NCBI GenBank assembly: GCA_963790585.1
Contig: CAWBOY010000002.1
Span: forward strand, 434,001-498,000
DNA: 64,000 bases
Source of the DNA: CAWBOY01 sp963790585
GTDB taxonomy: Bacteria; Planctomycetota; Planctomycetia; Gemmatales; Gemmataceae
Reading direction: 5' to 3'
Below are positions 17,465-27,136 of the stretch, in pieces. Positions within the stretch are counted from its first letter, which is position 1. Each line of letters opens with the position of its first letter. The translations under genes were made by a program, and so were the position numbers. The notes under the pieces are model-generated. The model searched no databases and was not told the DNA's origin. It saw only the letters and a program-made list of their open reading frames with translations.

Positions 17465-17873
17465 CCGCTCATACTCCTTTGAACTGCCGCAAACTACGCC
17501 GTTTCATGACGTTTATCGAACGCGTACGTCAAATCGGTCCCAGCTGAAGACGCAGCTGTATAATCCAAGTGTTATATGAATTGGTCAGTTCTCTGGCTCC
17601 CAGGGCGTTGCCCTGGGCTACGATATGCCGCCCTTTCAGGGCTTAAGACTGGGCGCCCCAAATGGCATGAATGTTCTAGATCGACCGCATTAAGCCCTGA
17701 AAGGGCGGCATACGTTAGCCCAGGGCAACGCCCTGGGCGGCTGAAGCCTATGTTCACCCCCAGAGAATTTGGTTACGCCCGGGGCTGCCTCGGAAACGAG
17801 ACGAGCCCTTTGATGCCGGTGCCTCGATCTGCTATCCTTGGTGGGCCACGAGGCGAACGGCGGGATGACGGAG
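17465..17873. repeat. Inverted repeat (family R3) between cysC and the class V aminotransferase
   Basis: Arms at about 17598-17645 and 17690-17738 are near-perfect complements of each other over about 48 bases, each containing the self-complementary CCCAGGGCGTTGCCCTGGG and the GCCGCCCTTTCAGGGCTT motif. The remaining bases carry no supported gene. Only one copy was found in this window. Confidence 0.75.
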
Positions 17874-19052
17874 ATGACGATGCCGAAAGTCGATCAATCC
17901 AAGGGAGAGGCCGTCCTTTACCTGGATAACGCCGCCACGAGCTATCCGAAGCCGGAAAGCGTTTATCAGGCCCTGGACTCGTTTGCGCGAACGAGTCTTG
18001 CCAACCCTGGACGTGCCGGTCATCGCATGGCCCTCGCCGCTGAACATGCGCTCGACGATACACGCCATCTGCTCAATCAGCTTTTTCATGGGCAGGGGCC
18101 TGAGCGATTCATTTTTACGCTTAACTGCACCGACGCGCTCAACATCGCTTTCAAAGGCGTTTTGAGCGATGGCGACCATGTCATCACGACGAACCTCGAA
18201 CATAACAGCGTCAGCCGACCGTTGCGCGCCCTCGAGCTGGCCGGTCGCATTGAGTTGACTCGTCTAGCCGCCGACGAAACGGGCACGATCGATCCGGACC
18301 AGGTGCGACAGGCCCTCAAGCCGCGCACGCGCTTGGTCGCCATCACTCATGCCAGCAATGTGACGGGAACCGTGCAGCCGATCACGGAAATTGGCCAAGT
18401 CGCGCGCGACCACGATTTGCTCTTTCTGGTCGACGGCGCTCAGACCGCTGGCGTCTTGCCGATCGACGTCCGGGTCATGAACATCGATTTGTTGGCCCTT
18501 CCGGGGCACAAGGGGCTGTTTGGTCCGACGGGAACGGGCTTGCTTTATGTCGGTCCACGCACGAAAGTTCGAGCTTGGCGCGAGGGCGGCACCGGCGGCA
18601 ATTCCGCCGACGAAACGCAGCCCGTCCAGCTGCCCTTTTTCCTCGAAGGCGGCACGCCCAACGTCCTCGGCGTGGCCGGCTTGGCCGATGGGATTCGCTT
18701 TGTCGTGGACAAAGGCCTGGAGTCGATCCATCATCATGAGATTTCGCTGACGGAACGGCTCTGGCGTCGGCTCGATGAGATGCCGCAAGTCAAGGTCGTC
18801 GGCCATCGCGATCACTCGCGCCGTGTCGGCACCCTCAGTTTCAAGCACGATTCGATCGCGGCCGCGGAACTCGGTGGCATACTCGACGAGGCATTTCAAA
18901 TCGCCATACGACCGGGCCTGCATTGTGCGCCATACATTCACAAGGCACTCGGCTCGTTTCCCGACGGCCTGGTGCGCGTGAGCCCGGGGCCGTTCAACAC
19001 CGAGGCAGAGATCGATCGGTTCGCGGATGCTCTTGGCGAAATCTCGCTCTAA
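17874..19052 (+). CDS. Class V aminotransferase (cysteine desulfurase-like)
   Basis: A PLP enzyme of about 390 residues. LYLDNAATSYPKPESVYQAL, the LNCTDALNIAF and THASNVTGTVQPI blocks, the active-site lysine region LLALPGHKGLFGPTGTGL and the late GLHCAPYIHKALG are typical of the NifS/SufS/CsdA group and its relatives. The annotated frame extends to 17838, but the ATGs at 17865 or slightly later (MTEMTMPKVDQSKG) are better candidates, with the true start uncertain. A catalytic cysteine loop is present in the region IRPGLHCAPYIHK. No iron-sulfur scaffold gene neighbours it, so the role in cluster assembly or thio-modification is open. Confidence 0.85.
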   Translation: MTMPKVDQSKGEAVLYLDNAATSYPKPESVYQALDSFARTSLANPGRAGHRMALAAEHALDDTRHLLNQLFHGQGPERFIFTLNCTDALNIAFKGVLSDGDHVITTNLEHNSVSRPLRALELAGRIELTRLAADETGTIDPDQVRQALKPRTRLVAITHASNVTGTVQPITEIGQVARDHDLLFLVDGAQTAGVLPIDVRVMNIDLLALPGHKGLFGPTGTGLLYVGPRTKVRAWREGGTGGNSADETQPVQLPFFLEGGTPNVLGVAGLADGIRFVVDKGLESIHHHEISLTERLWRRLDEMPQVKVVGHRDHSRRVGTLSFKHDSIAAAELGGILDEAFQIAIRPGLHCAPYIHKALGSFPDGLVRVSPGPFNTEAEIDRFADALGEISL

Positions 19053-19088
19053 CGATGAACTTGGCACATACCGTAAGGAGGGTCTTAG

Positions 19089-19571
19089 ATGTCCTTTAAT
19101 TCGTGGCGAAACCTGGGCTTTTTTCTAATGCTGGGACTATTTTGCGGTTTCGCATCACATCGAGCCGAGGCCCAGGCCAAGAAATCTGGCTCCAAAGCCA
19201 AGATCGAAGCCACCGCCGACAAGGCCGACAAGGATGGCAAGCAGACCATCACGATCACGATGACGATCGATAAAGATTGGCACTTTTACGCGAACCCCGT
19301 CGGCGTCAACGATCTCGTCGATGCCCAAACGGTCGTCAAAATCACCGGTAAGGGCAAGCCGGAGGTGCTGAAGATCGAATATCCCGAAGGGACGCTTTTC
19401 AAAGATAAGACAGTCGGGGATTATAAGGTTTATGAAGACAAAGTTTCGATCAAAGCAATCGTCAAGCGCAAGCCAGGCGACACCGAGAAGCTCGATATTT
19501 CGGTCGAAGTGCAGGCGTGCAGCAAGAGCACCTGTCTGATTCCGGAGACGGTGAAGCTGACGGTGCCGTGA
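19089..19571 (+). CDS. Exported DsbD N-terminal-like protein
   Basis: A 160-residue protein with a signal peptide (about residues 1-29, WRNLGFFLMLGLFCGFASHR) followed by an immunoglobulin-like domain. The strand order and the late pair ACSKSTCLIP match the N-terminal redox domain of DsbD (thiol:disulfide interchange protein). It lacks the membrane helices and thioredoxin domain of full DsbD, so it is a stand-alone periplasmic domain. An AAGGAGG site precedes the ATG; a strong terminator follows at 19581-19616. Confidence 0.75.
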   Translation: MSFNSWRNLGFFLMLGLFCGFASHRAEAQAKKSGSKAKIEATADKADKDGKQTITITMTIDKDWHFYANPVGVNDLVDAQTVVKITGKGKPEVLKIEYPEGTLFKDKTVGDYKVYEDKVSIKAIVKRKPGDTEKLDISVEVQACSKSTCLIPETVKLTVP

Positions 19572-19580
19572 CGAAGGACA

Positions 19581-19616
19581 ACGCAACCCGTTCCCTGGAG
19601 CGGGTTGCGTTTTTTC
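19581..19616 (+). terminator. Rho-independent terminator
   Basis: A perfect 10-base stem (ACGCAACCCG, loop TTCCCTGGAG, CGGGTTGCGT) followed by TTTTTT, just downstream of the DsbD-like gene. It lies inside the upstream part of the next open frame, which supports the later start chosen for that gene. Confidence 0.93.
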
Positions 19617-19681
19617 ATGCGAACAAGAGCGACTTCGTTGAACGATTTACGCGAGCATTCCTCGGTGCCAGGAGAGATCAA

Positions 19682-21124
19682 ATGCGAGTCCTAACGAGCA
19701 GTCTATGGACGGCCGTAAAATGGCTACTTCTCGCTTCGTTGATCCTTGGCCTCATCGCGGGCGGTTGGTTTCTTGGGTATCGAAATGAATCGTACAGCCG
19801 CTTGGCTCAAGCCATCGCCGCTCAGGATCAAAAGACTGTTAGCTGGCGCTTGCAAGACCTTGAAGCAGCGCGGGCGAAAATCGCCGACAATGACAACGGT
19901 GCGCTCGTAGTGCAGCGCGTCTGTAGTAACTTGGGTTCAAGCTGGCCCTCCGCTGAATTCGAGGAGACGCGAACGTCATGCTTTTTGGACTACCTCACAA
20001 CGAATGAATTAATGACGAAGGAGCAGCATGAGCTTCTGACGAACGAACTCGATCGCCGCAAGGACGCCGTTACGCTAGCTCGCACATTGGTCGATAAACC
20101 GAACGGCCGGTATCCAATCCAATATCATGCGATTCCAGTTGCAACGCCACTTGACCACGTTTACAAGACTGGCCACGTGCGCGAGTTGATGAAATTCGAC
20201 TGCTGGCAGCGCTTGCAAAGCGAGGAGATGCACCAAGCGATCGAATCTTGCCGTGCCTGCATCAATGCCGGTAGATCTATCGGGGATGAGCCACTGATGA
20301 TAGCCCAGTTCGTTCGGATTGCCAACGACTCAGTCAGTTGTAATTTGGTCGAGCGTGTTCTCGCTCAAGGGCAACTCACCGATCAAGACCTGGCAAGCCT
20401 GCAAAGATTATTGGAAGCCGAGGAAAAACATCCGTCTCTCCTTATCATCGCCCGCGGAGAACGAGCGGCACAGCACCAGTCATTCGAGGCGCTTGAGAAC
20501 GGACAGATCCCGGTCGAAGACCGCAAAGGGTGGGACCTAGCTCACTATACTGGGATTCCAGACTTTTTCACAATACCTTGGCTACGCTACCAACACGCGG
20601 AAATGTTCCGCCAAATGGACCAGTATGAGCATGCTATCTCACAACCGGAGTCTGAGCAGAGGGCGCATCTTCAGGCTTTTGATGCCGCTACTCGCGCTTT
20701 GGCGAAGCCAAACCTCGCTACCTTGGTTGGCCCAGCTTTAGTCAAGGTATCAGAGTCGAAGCAGCGTCAACTTGCCCTAATACGCTCGACGATCGTTGCA
20801 CTAGCAGTCGAGCGATATAGGATCGCCCATGACGGACATTGGCCCGACTCATTGGATCAACTCAAGGGGAAGCAGCTCGAAGCGATGCCGCTCGATCCCT
20901 ATGTCGGTCAGCCGCTTAAGTATCGCAAAGTTGCCGATGGCGTAATCGTTTACTCGGTGGGCGCGGATCGCGTTGACAATGAAGGCGACCTCGATGTTAC
21001 GGGTCAACGTCCGGGTTTGGACGTCGGGATTCGTCTCTGGAATCCGGATATGCGCCGTCAACCCGCTCCAAAGCGTCTCGACCCACCGAACGAACCGGAC
21101 CTTGGCGTGCCGGATCCTCCGTGA
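19682..21124 (+). CDS. Hypothetical membrane-anchored protein
   Basis: A 480-residue protein of unknown function with one N-terminal membrane helix (TAVKWLLLASLILGLIAGGW) and a long soluble part, probably on the outer side of the membrane. The C-terminal region (about 380-480) contains HDGHWPDSLDQLKGKQLEAM and DPYVGQPLKYRKVADGVIVY, a pattern I associate with planctomycete proteins carrying a type-II-secretion pseudopilin-like tail domain. The frame is open from 19517, but an AGGAGA site and the terminator upstream point to ATG 19682. No enzyme motif was recognised. Confidence 0.8.
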   Translation: MRVLTSSLWTAVKWLLLASLILGLIAGGWFLGYRNESYSRLAQAIAAQDQKTVSWRLQDLEAARAKIADNDNGALVVQRVCSNLGSSWPSAEFEETRTSCFLDYLTTNELMTKEQHELLTNELDRRKDAVTLARTLVDKPNGRYPIQYHAIPVATPLDHVYKTGHVRELMKFDCWQRLQSEEMHQAIESCRACINAGRSIGDEPLMIAQFVRIANDSVSCNLVERVLAQGQLTDQDLASLQRLLEAEEKHPSLLIIARGERAAQHQSFEALENGQIPVEDRKGWDLAHYTGIPDFFTIPWLRYQHAEMFRQMDQYEHAISQPESEQRAHLQAFDAATRALAKPNLATLVGPALVKVSESKQRQLALIRSTIVALAVERYRIAHDGHWPDSLDQLKGKQLEAMPLDPYVGQPLKYRKVADGVIVYSVGADRVDNEGDLDVTGQRPGLDVGIRLWNPDMRRQPAPKRLDPPNEPDLGVPDPP

Positions 21125-21167
21125 CCTCGCCTCCCTCATTTTCGCGTCATGTGATACACTTAGATCT

Positions 21168-22040
21168 ATGCAAATGCCTCATCGAGCGGCCGGGAGCGAG
21201 AATCGAGACGGGATGACGCCGAACGACAAAAAGCCGAAGCGTGGGGTGCCGGAAGGTCTGTGGATTCGGTGCGCGAAGTGTAGCGCGACGGTGTTCCGCA
21301 AGGACGTCGACAGCAATCTAAAAACCTGCCCGGAACCGGCTTGCGATTACCATTTTCATGTCCGGGCCAGTGAGCGAATTGTACAGTTGCTCGACGAACA
21401 TAGCTTCGAGGAATGGTTCACCGATCTGCAGCCTTGCGATCCGCTCGAGTTTACGGACCGGGTGCGTTACTCCGAACGGCTTGCGGTCGAACAAGCCAAG
21501 ACCGGCATGAACGACGCAGCCGTCGTCGGCAAGGGATTCATCCGGGCTCGCCCGGTGGTGTTTGCGGTGACCGATTTTGCTTTTATGGCCGGAAGCATGG
21601 GCTCGGTTGTCGGCGAAAAGTTGACGCGGGCGATCGAAGAGGCGACGCGGCTCCAGCTTCCGTTAATAATCGTCAGCGGTTCAGGCGGCGGCGCCCGCAT
21701 GCAGGAAGGAATCCTGTCGCTCATGCAGATGGCCAAGGTCTCCGCCGCTCTCGGTCGCTATGACTCGGCGGGCGGGCTTTATATCTCGATTTTGACGAAT
21801 CCGACGATGGGTGGCGTGGCGGCGAGCTTCGCCTTTCAGGGGGACATCACGTTGGCGGAGCCCGGAGCGCTCATTGGCTTCGCGGGCAAGCGGACGATTT
21901 GGAACACGGTTCGCCTCGAGTTGCCGGAAGGATTTCAAACCAGCGAGTTTTTATTGCAGCATGGCTTTATCGATCGCATCGTGCATCGCAAGGACCTGCG
22001 CACCGAAGTGGCTCGAATCATCGATTATTGTGATTATTAA
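21168..22040 (+). CDS. accD: Acetyl-CoA carboxylase, carboxyltransferase beta subunit
   Basis: AccD transfers the carboxyl group from biotin to acetyl-CoA in fatty acid synthesis. The N-terminal zinc ribbon (CAKCSATVFRKDVDSNLKTC, then C) and the carboxyltransferase blocks (FAFMAGSMGSVVGEKLTRAI, IVSGSGGGARMQEG, NPTMGGVAASFAFQGDI) are present. The frame runs back to 20973 inside the preceding gene; ATG 21168 gives about 290 residues, matching the family. A more internal ATG at 21213 is also possible. No accA is in the window. Confidence 0.96.
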   Translation: MQMPHRAAGSENRDGMTPNDKKPKRGVPEGLWIRCAKCSATVFRKDVDSNLKTCPEPACDYHFHVRASERIVQLLDEHSFEEWFTDLQPCDPLEFTDRVRYSERLAVEQAKTGMNDAAVVGKGFIRARPVVFAVTDFAFMAGSMGSVVGEKLTRAIEEATRLQLPLIIVSGSGGGARMQEGILSLMQMAKVSAALGRYDSAGGLYISILTNPTMGGVAASFAFQGDITLAEPGALIGFAGKRTIWNTVRLELPEGFQTSEFLLQHGFIDRIVHRKDLRTEVARIIDYCDY

Positions 22041-22085
22041 GTCGCAGCGACGGAAACACAGATCTAACCGCCCGGAGAGCAGACC

Positions 22086-22962
22086 GTGGGCTTCCTCAGC
22101 AACTTGTTCGGCGGGACCGGCGGCAAGAAGCAGCAGAAGCGTGTCGATGTCGCCAAGCGCTTTGACCTGCTGAACCGAACGGGCCAAGGAAGCATGTCCA
22201 AGGTCTGGTGCGCCCGCGATCGGGATCTCGGCCGCGTCATTTGCTTGAAATTGCTCGATCGCGTCAAAACCAAGGAGTTCGAAGCACGCTTCCCCGGCAT
22301 CAAAAAGCCGAGCGAGGGGGCGATCTGCATGTTGTTGCATCACAAGAACATCGTCCAAACCTTCGAGCATGGTTTGACCAAGGAAGGTGACCCATACCTT
22401 GTGATGGAACTGATCGAAGGGATGAGTTTCAACTATCTGGTCGAAAACCGCAGCGAGCAGCTCAATGGCCATCGCGTTAGTTATCTCGCGCAAATGGCCG
22501 ACGCCATCGAGTATTTGCACAACCAGGGCTTCTTGCATCGTGACATCTGCCCGCGCAACGTCATGGTGACGCGCGACCATCAGGTGAAGCTCATTGACTT
22601 CGGCTTGACGATCCCGAACACGGCCGATTTTTGTAAGCCAGGCAACCGCACCGGGACGCCGAACTATCTCGCGCCGGAAATCATTCGGCGACGTCACGAC
22701 GGATTTACGGGTCGACATGTTCGCGCTGGGTGTGACCGCATACGAAGTGTTCACACACGAGCTGCCCTGGGAAAAGACCCAGTCGCTGCAAACGCTGTTG
22801 AGTCACATCAACACCGTCGGCCGCGACCCGCGCGATTTCAAACCGAAAATGGATGAGGCGACCGCCAAGTTTTTGATCAAGGCGATCAACCGCGATCGGA
22901 CGCAGCGGTTCCAGAACGCGGCGGAGTTTCGGGATGCGTTGAAGATGTTGCCGAAGCAGTGA
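22086..22962 (+). CDS. Serine/threonine protein kinase, one-base frameshift
   Basis: A Hanks-type kinase of about 291 residues once one extra base near 22690 is removed. The glycine loop (TGQGSMSKVWCA), the ATP-lysine (VICLKLLD), HRDICPRNVMV (about residue 154) and DFGLTIP (about residue 171) are intact. The first frame ends in nonsense after APEIIRRR, and the kinase C-lobe (DMFALGVTAYEVFTHELPWE, then RDRTQRFQNAAEFRDALK) is in the next frame. GTG at 22086 is used as the start. No transmembrane helix is seen, unlike many bacterial PASTA kinases. Confidence 0.85.
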
Positions 22963-23007
22963 GAGACTGATGTCCTGAATCGGAGGTTGGTTTAATAAAT
23001 CGCCAGC

Positions 23008-23090
23008 CGTGGCCGGGGTCGGTACTCCGACCCCGGTTTGGCTTTGGCGGCTCCAGAGAACCGGGGTCGGAGTACCGACCCCGGCCACGG
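23008..23090. repeat. Inverted repeat, family R1 copy 2
   Basis: Arms CCGTGGCCGGGGTCGGTACT... at 23008-23036 and the complement at 23061-23090 enclose a 24-base spacer. It is the most intact copy of the R1 family, also seen at 4694 and, interrupted, at 33300. The 275 bases between the kinase and the DUF1553 gene contain no other feature. Confidence 0.85.
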
Positions 23091-23237
23091 TTCCCATTTT
23101 GTCGAATTTCGGATCATAGCTATATTTTCTTTGCACCCTTGCTCCGGCTATGGTCAAATTTCAGGATGCCTCCTGCTCACCGATTGGCCTGCCATTGACC
23201 GACCGCTTTTCGCTCCTTCCTAAATGCGAGATCGCTT

Positions 23238-25454
23238 ATGCGTTTCCGCGTTATCATTGCCTTGCTATTCGTTTCGTCCCTGGCCAACGATGCCTCCGCC
23301 GCTCCGGTCAGTTTTCGCAACGAAGTGATGGCCGTCCTCTCGCGCGCTGGCTGCAATATGGGCGCGTGCCATGGAAATCAGAACGGCAAGAATGGCTTCA
23401 AGTTGTCGCTGCGCGGTGAGGATCCCGATTTCGATTACGCCGTTCTTAGTCGTGGAACCCTCGGTCGCCGAACCGACCCTGTGCGACCCAACGATAGCAT
23501 GATCTTGCAAAAGGCGATTTGCGCCGCGCCGCATGAAGGCGGTCAGCGCTTTTCGCGGTCTTCTTACGAGTATAGCTTGTTGCGTCGTTGGATCGCGGAA
23601 GGGCTACGCTTTGACAGCGAAGGTGCGCCCCGATTGGCGAAACTGGAAGTCTCGCCGCGCCAAGCCATTCTCGTCGAACCCATGGACAGTGTTCGTCTCG
23701 AAGTGAAGGCCACGTTCAGCGACGGCACGGTTCGTGACGTAACGCGACTCGCCACGTTCGATCCATCCAATCTTCTGACGGTCGTCGATGCGACAGGCAT
23801 AGCACACCGCAAGAGCGACGGCGAAACGACAATCCTCGTGCGCTATCTCAACAAGCAAGCGACGGTGCAGCTTGCGTTCGTACCCGCGCGGCCAGGGTTT
23901 GTTTGGCAACCTCCCGCGGAAACAAATTACATCGATCATCTCGTCTTTGACAAACTAAAGCTCTTACGAGTCCAGCCCTCCGAGCGCTGCTCGGACGTCG
24001 TTTTTCTGCGACGGGTCTATCTCGACCTCATCGGCGGCCTGCCGACACTCGAGGAGACGCGCCGATTCCTCAACCAGTCGCGGCCCGATAAGCGGGCGCG
24101 TTTGATCAACGAGTTACTCGAACGGCCAGAGTTCGACGACTTTTGGGCTCTCAAGTGGTCGGATTTGCTCAGGAATGAGGAAAAGGCGCTCGATAAAAAA
24201 GGCGTGGCGATCTATCACGATTGGATTCGTAATAACTTGGCCAAGCGCGTGCCCTTGAATGAATTTGCGCGCGAATTGATAGCCGCCCGAGGCAGCAGTT
24301 ATAGCAACCCGGAAGCGAATTATTATCGGGCTTTGCGTGAGCCCGAGACCCGCGCCGAAGCGACGGCCCAGGTCTTTCTCGGCATTCGGCTTCAATGTGC
24401 CAAATGCCATAATCATCCGTTCGAGAAGTGGACTCAGGACGATTACCACCGTTTCGCGGCCCTTTTCAGCCGGGTGCAATATCGCATTGTCGAAAACAAG
24501 CGCACGGACAACCTCGACAAGCATGAATTCATCGGCGAGCAGATCATCTTCATGGACCGTAGTGGCGAGACGCTGCACCCGCGGACGAAGGAGATTTTGC
24601 AGCCACGTTTGCTAGGCGTGCCGTCGCTTGTCGCGCCGAACGCCGACCGATTGCAAGTGTTGGCCGATTGGGTGGCCGACGTTCGCAATCCCTTTTTCGC
24701 TAGAGCCCAGGCAAATCGCATTTGGGCCCACCTTCTCGGCCGCGGCCTGGTCGACCCAATCGACGATTTCCGCGATTCCAACCCGCCGAGCAATGAAGCC
24801 TTGCTCGACGCGCTGGCCAACGACTTGAGCGAGAATCATTTTGATTTGCGCCATTTGGTCAAAACAATCGTCAACTCGACGACTTATCAGCTATCAGATG
24901 TTCCCAATGAGACGAATCGGGATGACGAGACCAATTTCTCACATTCGCTGGTGCGCTCGTTGCAGGCGGAGCAACTACTGGATGCCGTCGCGCAAGTTAC
25001 GGGATCGCCGTTACAATTCAATGATGTGCCGGCCGGCACGAAAGCGATCCAGCTTCCAGGCGCAGTGAGCACTGGCCGCAGAAAGCGCGGCCAACGCAAG
25101 CCGGATACGGACCTGTTTCTCACGACCTTCGGCAAGCCGTTGCGCTCCCTCAGTTGCGAATGCGAGCGGTCGGAAGATACGACCCTCGCTCAAGCGTTTC
25201 AGCTTATCACCGGACCGATGCTCAATCGCATGTTGGCCGACCCGGACAATAGGCTCGGCAAACTCTTGGCGTCGAAGAAAGGTGATGAGGAGATTGTAAA
25301 TGAATTATATACGACTGCGCTTTGTCGACCGCCTAACGCCAAAGAATTGGAGGCAGGCCTGGAATTGATGAAACGAGATCGCAATCGGCGAAATGCACTC
25401 GAAGATCTCACCTGGGCGTTGATAAACTCCAAGGAGTTTCTGCTGCGGCGGTAG
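23238..25454 (+). CDS. DUF1549/DUF1553 domain protein with Ig-like and cytochrome-like parts
   Basis: A 738-residue exported protein of the planctomycete cytochrome-like group. After a signal peptide (about 1-22) comes a cysteine/histidine motif CNMGACHGN (a c-type-cytochrome-like region), then a bacterial Ig-like segment (about 140-220), then DUF1549 (RVYLDLIGGLPTLEETRRFL onward) and DUF1553 (from about 470, ADWVADVRNPFFARAQANRIW). A further CAKCHNHPFEKW motif lies in the middle. These proteins are paired with DUF1501 proteins in planctomycetes, as here, and their role is unknown. Confidence 0.93.
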   Translation: MRFRVIIALLFVSSLANDASAAPVSFRNEVMAVLSRAGCNMGACHGNQNGKNGFKLSLRGEDPDFDYAVLSRGTLGRRTDPVRPNDSMILQKAICAAPHEGGQRFSRSSYEYSLLRRWIAEGLRFDSEGAPRLAKLEVSPRQAILVEPMDSVRLEVKATFSDGTVRDVTRLATFDPSNLLTVVDATGIAHRKSDGETTILVRYLNKQATVQLAFVPARPGFVWQPPAETNYIDHLVFDKLKLLRVQPSERCSDVVFLRRVYLDLIGGLPTLEETRRFLNQSRPDKRARLINELLERPEFDDFWALKWSDLLRNEEKALDKKGVAIYHDWIRNNLAKRVPLNEFARELIAARGSSYSNPEANYYRALREPETRAEATAQVFLGIRLQCAKCHNHPFEKWTQDDYHRFAALFSRVQYRIVENKRTDNLDKHEFIGEQIIFMDRSGETLHPRTKEILQPRLLGVPSLVAPNADRLQVLADWVADVRNPFFARAQANRIWAHLLGRGLVDPIDDFRDSNPPSNEALLDALANDLSENHFDLRHLVKTIVNSTTYQLSDVPNETNRDDETNFSHSLVRSLQAEQLLDAVAQVTGSPLQFNDVPAGTKAIQLPGAVSTGRRKRGQRKPDTDLFLTTFGKPLRSLSCECERSEDTTLAQAFQLITGPMLNRMLADPDNRLGKLLASKKGDEEIVNELYTTALCRPPNAKELEAGLELMKRDRNRRNALEDLTWALINSKEFLLRR

Positions 25455-25687
25455 CGCGTTTATTCGACGGATATTCTAAGAGTCAGGATCATGCATATAC
25501 CCGTATTAGTTGAACGAAAACAAGAAAATAGTACCGAACGGCCCTGGACTCGCGTTTGCGGTACCTGGAGTGCGGATGATCCCGTGATCGATCATTGGTT
25601 AAACCTGATTCAGTAATACAGGCGACAGAGAGATAAATCCGACCTCGATTTTGCAGCTTTACCCGACATCCGCACAGAGAATTGGCA

Positions 25688-27055
25688 ATGAATCGATCTA
25701 CTATGGCCAACCTCTCCCGCCGCCATCTCATTCAAGTCGGCGGCCTCGGCATGCTTGGCCTTGGCCTGCCGGCGCTGTTGCGCAGGGCGCTCCTACTACC
25801 ACGCTCAAAGCGAAAGCCAAATCGGTCATCTTCCTTCATCAGTACGGCGGGCCGAGCCATCATGACACCTTTGACATGAAGCCGTCGGCTCCCGAGAAGA
25901 TTCGCGGCGAGTTTAAGCCAATTTCCACCAACGTGCCTGGGCTGCAGATCTGCGATCGGCTGCCGCGCACCGCCACCGTAATGGACAAGGTGACCGTGAT
26001 CCGCACGATGCGGCACACGATGAAAAACCATAATTCGGCGGGCTATTATAGCTTGACTGGCTACGCCCCGCCGACCGACGACCAACGCCTCCGCGACTCG
26101 CGCGACCTCTTTCCGGCGTATGGCTCAATCGTCGATAAGCTCGCTCCGGCGCGGGCGGGGATTCCGACGTTTGTCTCGTATCCCTATGTGATCGCCGACG
26201 GCTCGGTCACGCCCGGTCAGCATGCTAGTTTTCTCGGCAAAGCCCATGATCCGCTCTTCATTGGCCAGGACCCAAACGGACCTGATTTTCGCCTGCCTGA
26301 GCTGAGTCTGCCCGCGAATCTCTCGGCCGAGCGCCTGGCCAGTCGGCGCGAGGTCATGAAGATGATCGACCAGCAGACGGAATTGCTCGAGTTCTCGGCC
26401 AAGGCGAAAGGGATCGATGCGCATTACGAACGCGCACTGACGATGTTATCTTCCCCCGCCATCAAAAAAGCGTTTGACCTTTCCGCCGAGCCTGACATGG
26501 TCCGCGAGGCCTATGGCCGAACGACCTATGGCCAAGGTTGTCTCCTGGCCCGGCGGCTCGTCGAGGCGGGGGCGCGCTTCGTCAACGTTTATTTCGCAGC
26601 CCAAATCGGCGGCTGTGAAGGGGGCTGGGACACGCATGGCTTCAACGGTAAGCCGATGTACCCGATCCTCAAGAACTACCTGTTGCCCATCACCGATCAG
26701 ACCTTGCCAACGCTCTTGCAAGATCTCGATAGTCGAGGATTGCTCGATACGACGCTAGTCGTCTGGGTCGGCGAGTTCGGGCGGCTCGCCGAAGATCAAC
26801 GACATCGCCGGCCGCGATCATTGGCCGCAATGCTACCCCGCGCTGCTGGCCGGCGGCGGCGTCAAGCGTGGCCATGTCTTCGGCGCATCCGACAAGAATG
26901 GGGCGTATCCGGCGAACGATCCTGTCCGGCCGGAGGATCTCTCGGCCACGATGTTTCATCTTCTCGGCATAAATCCCAAGAGCGAAATCCGCGACGCGCT
27001 CAATCGGCCGTTGCCGATTAGTCCGGGCGACGTGATCGAAGGCGTACTGGCTTAA
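25688..27055 (+). CDS. DUF1501 family protein, two compensating frameshifts
   Basis: A DUF1501 protein of about 455 residues. The start (MNRSTMANLSRRHLIQVGG) has a twin-arginine-like export signal in one frame; near 25783 the sequence moves to another frame (AQGAPTTTLKAKAKSV, then IFLHQYGGPSHHDTFDMKP), and near 26793 it returns to the first frame for the last block (GVIEGVLA at the end). Start and stop frames agree, so the two indels cancel. DUF1501 is alkaline-phosphatase-like in fold and follows the DUF1549/DUF1553 gene in the typical planctomycete pair. Confidence 0.85.
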
Positions 27056-27136
27056 TAGAATCTCTCTTTCCACGATGATATATCGGCTGCCGCGGTCCGT
27101 CGTCGCGCCGAATCCTACCACCTTGAGGATGCCTTC

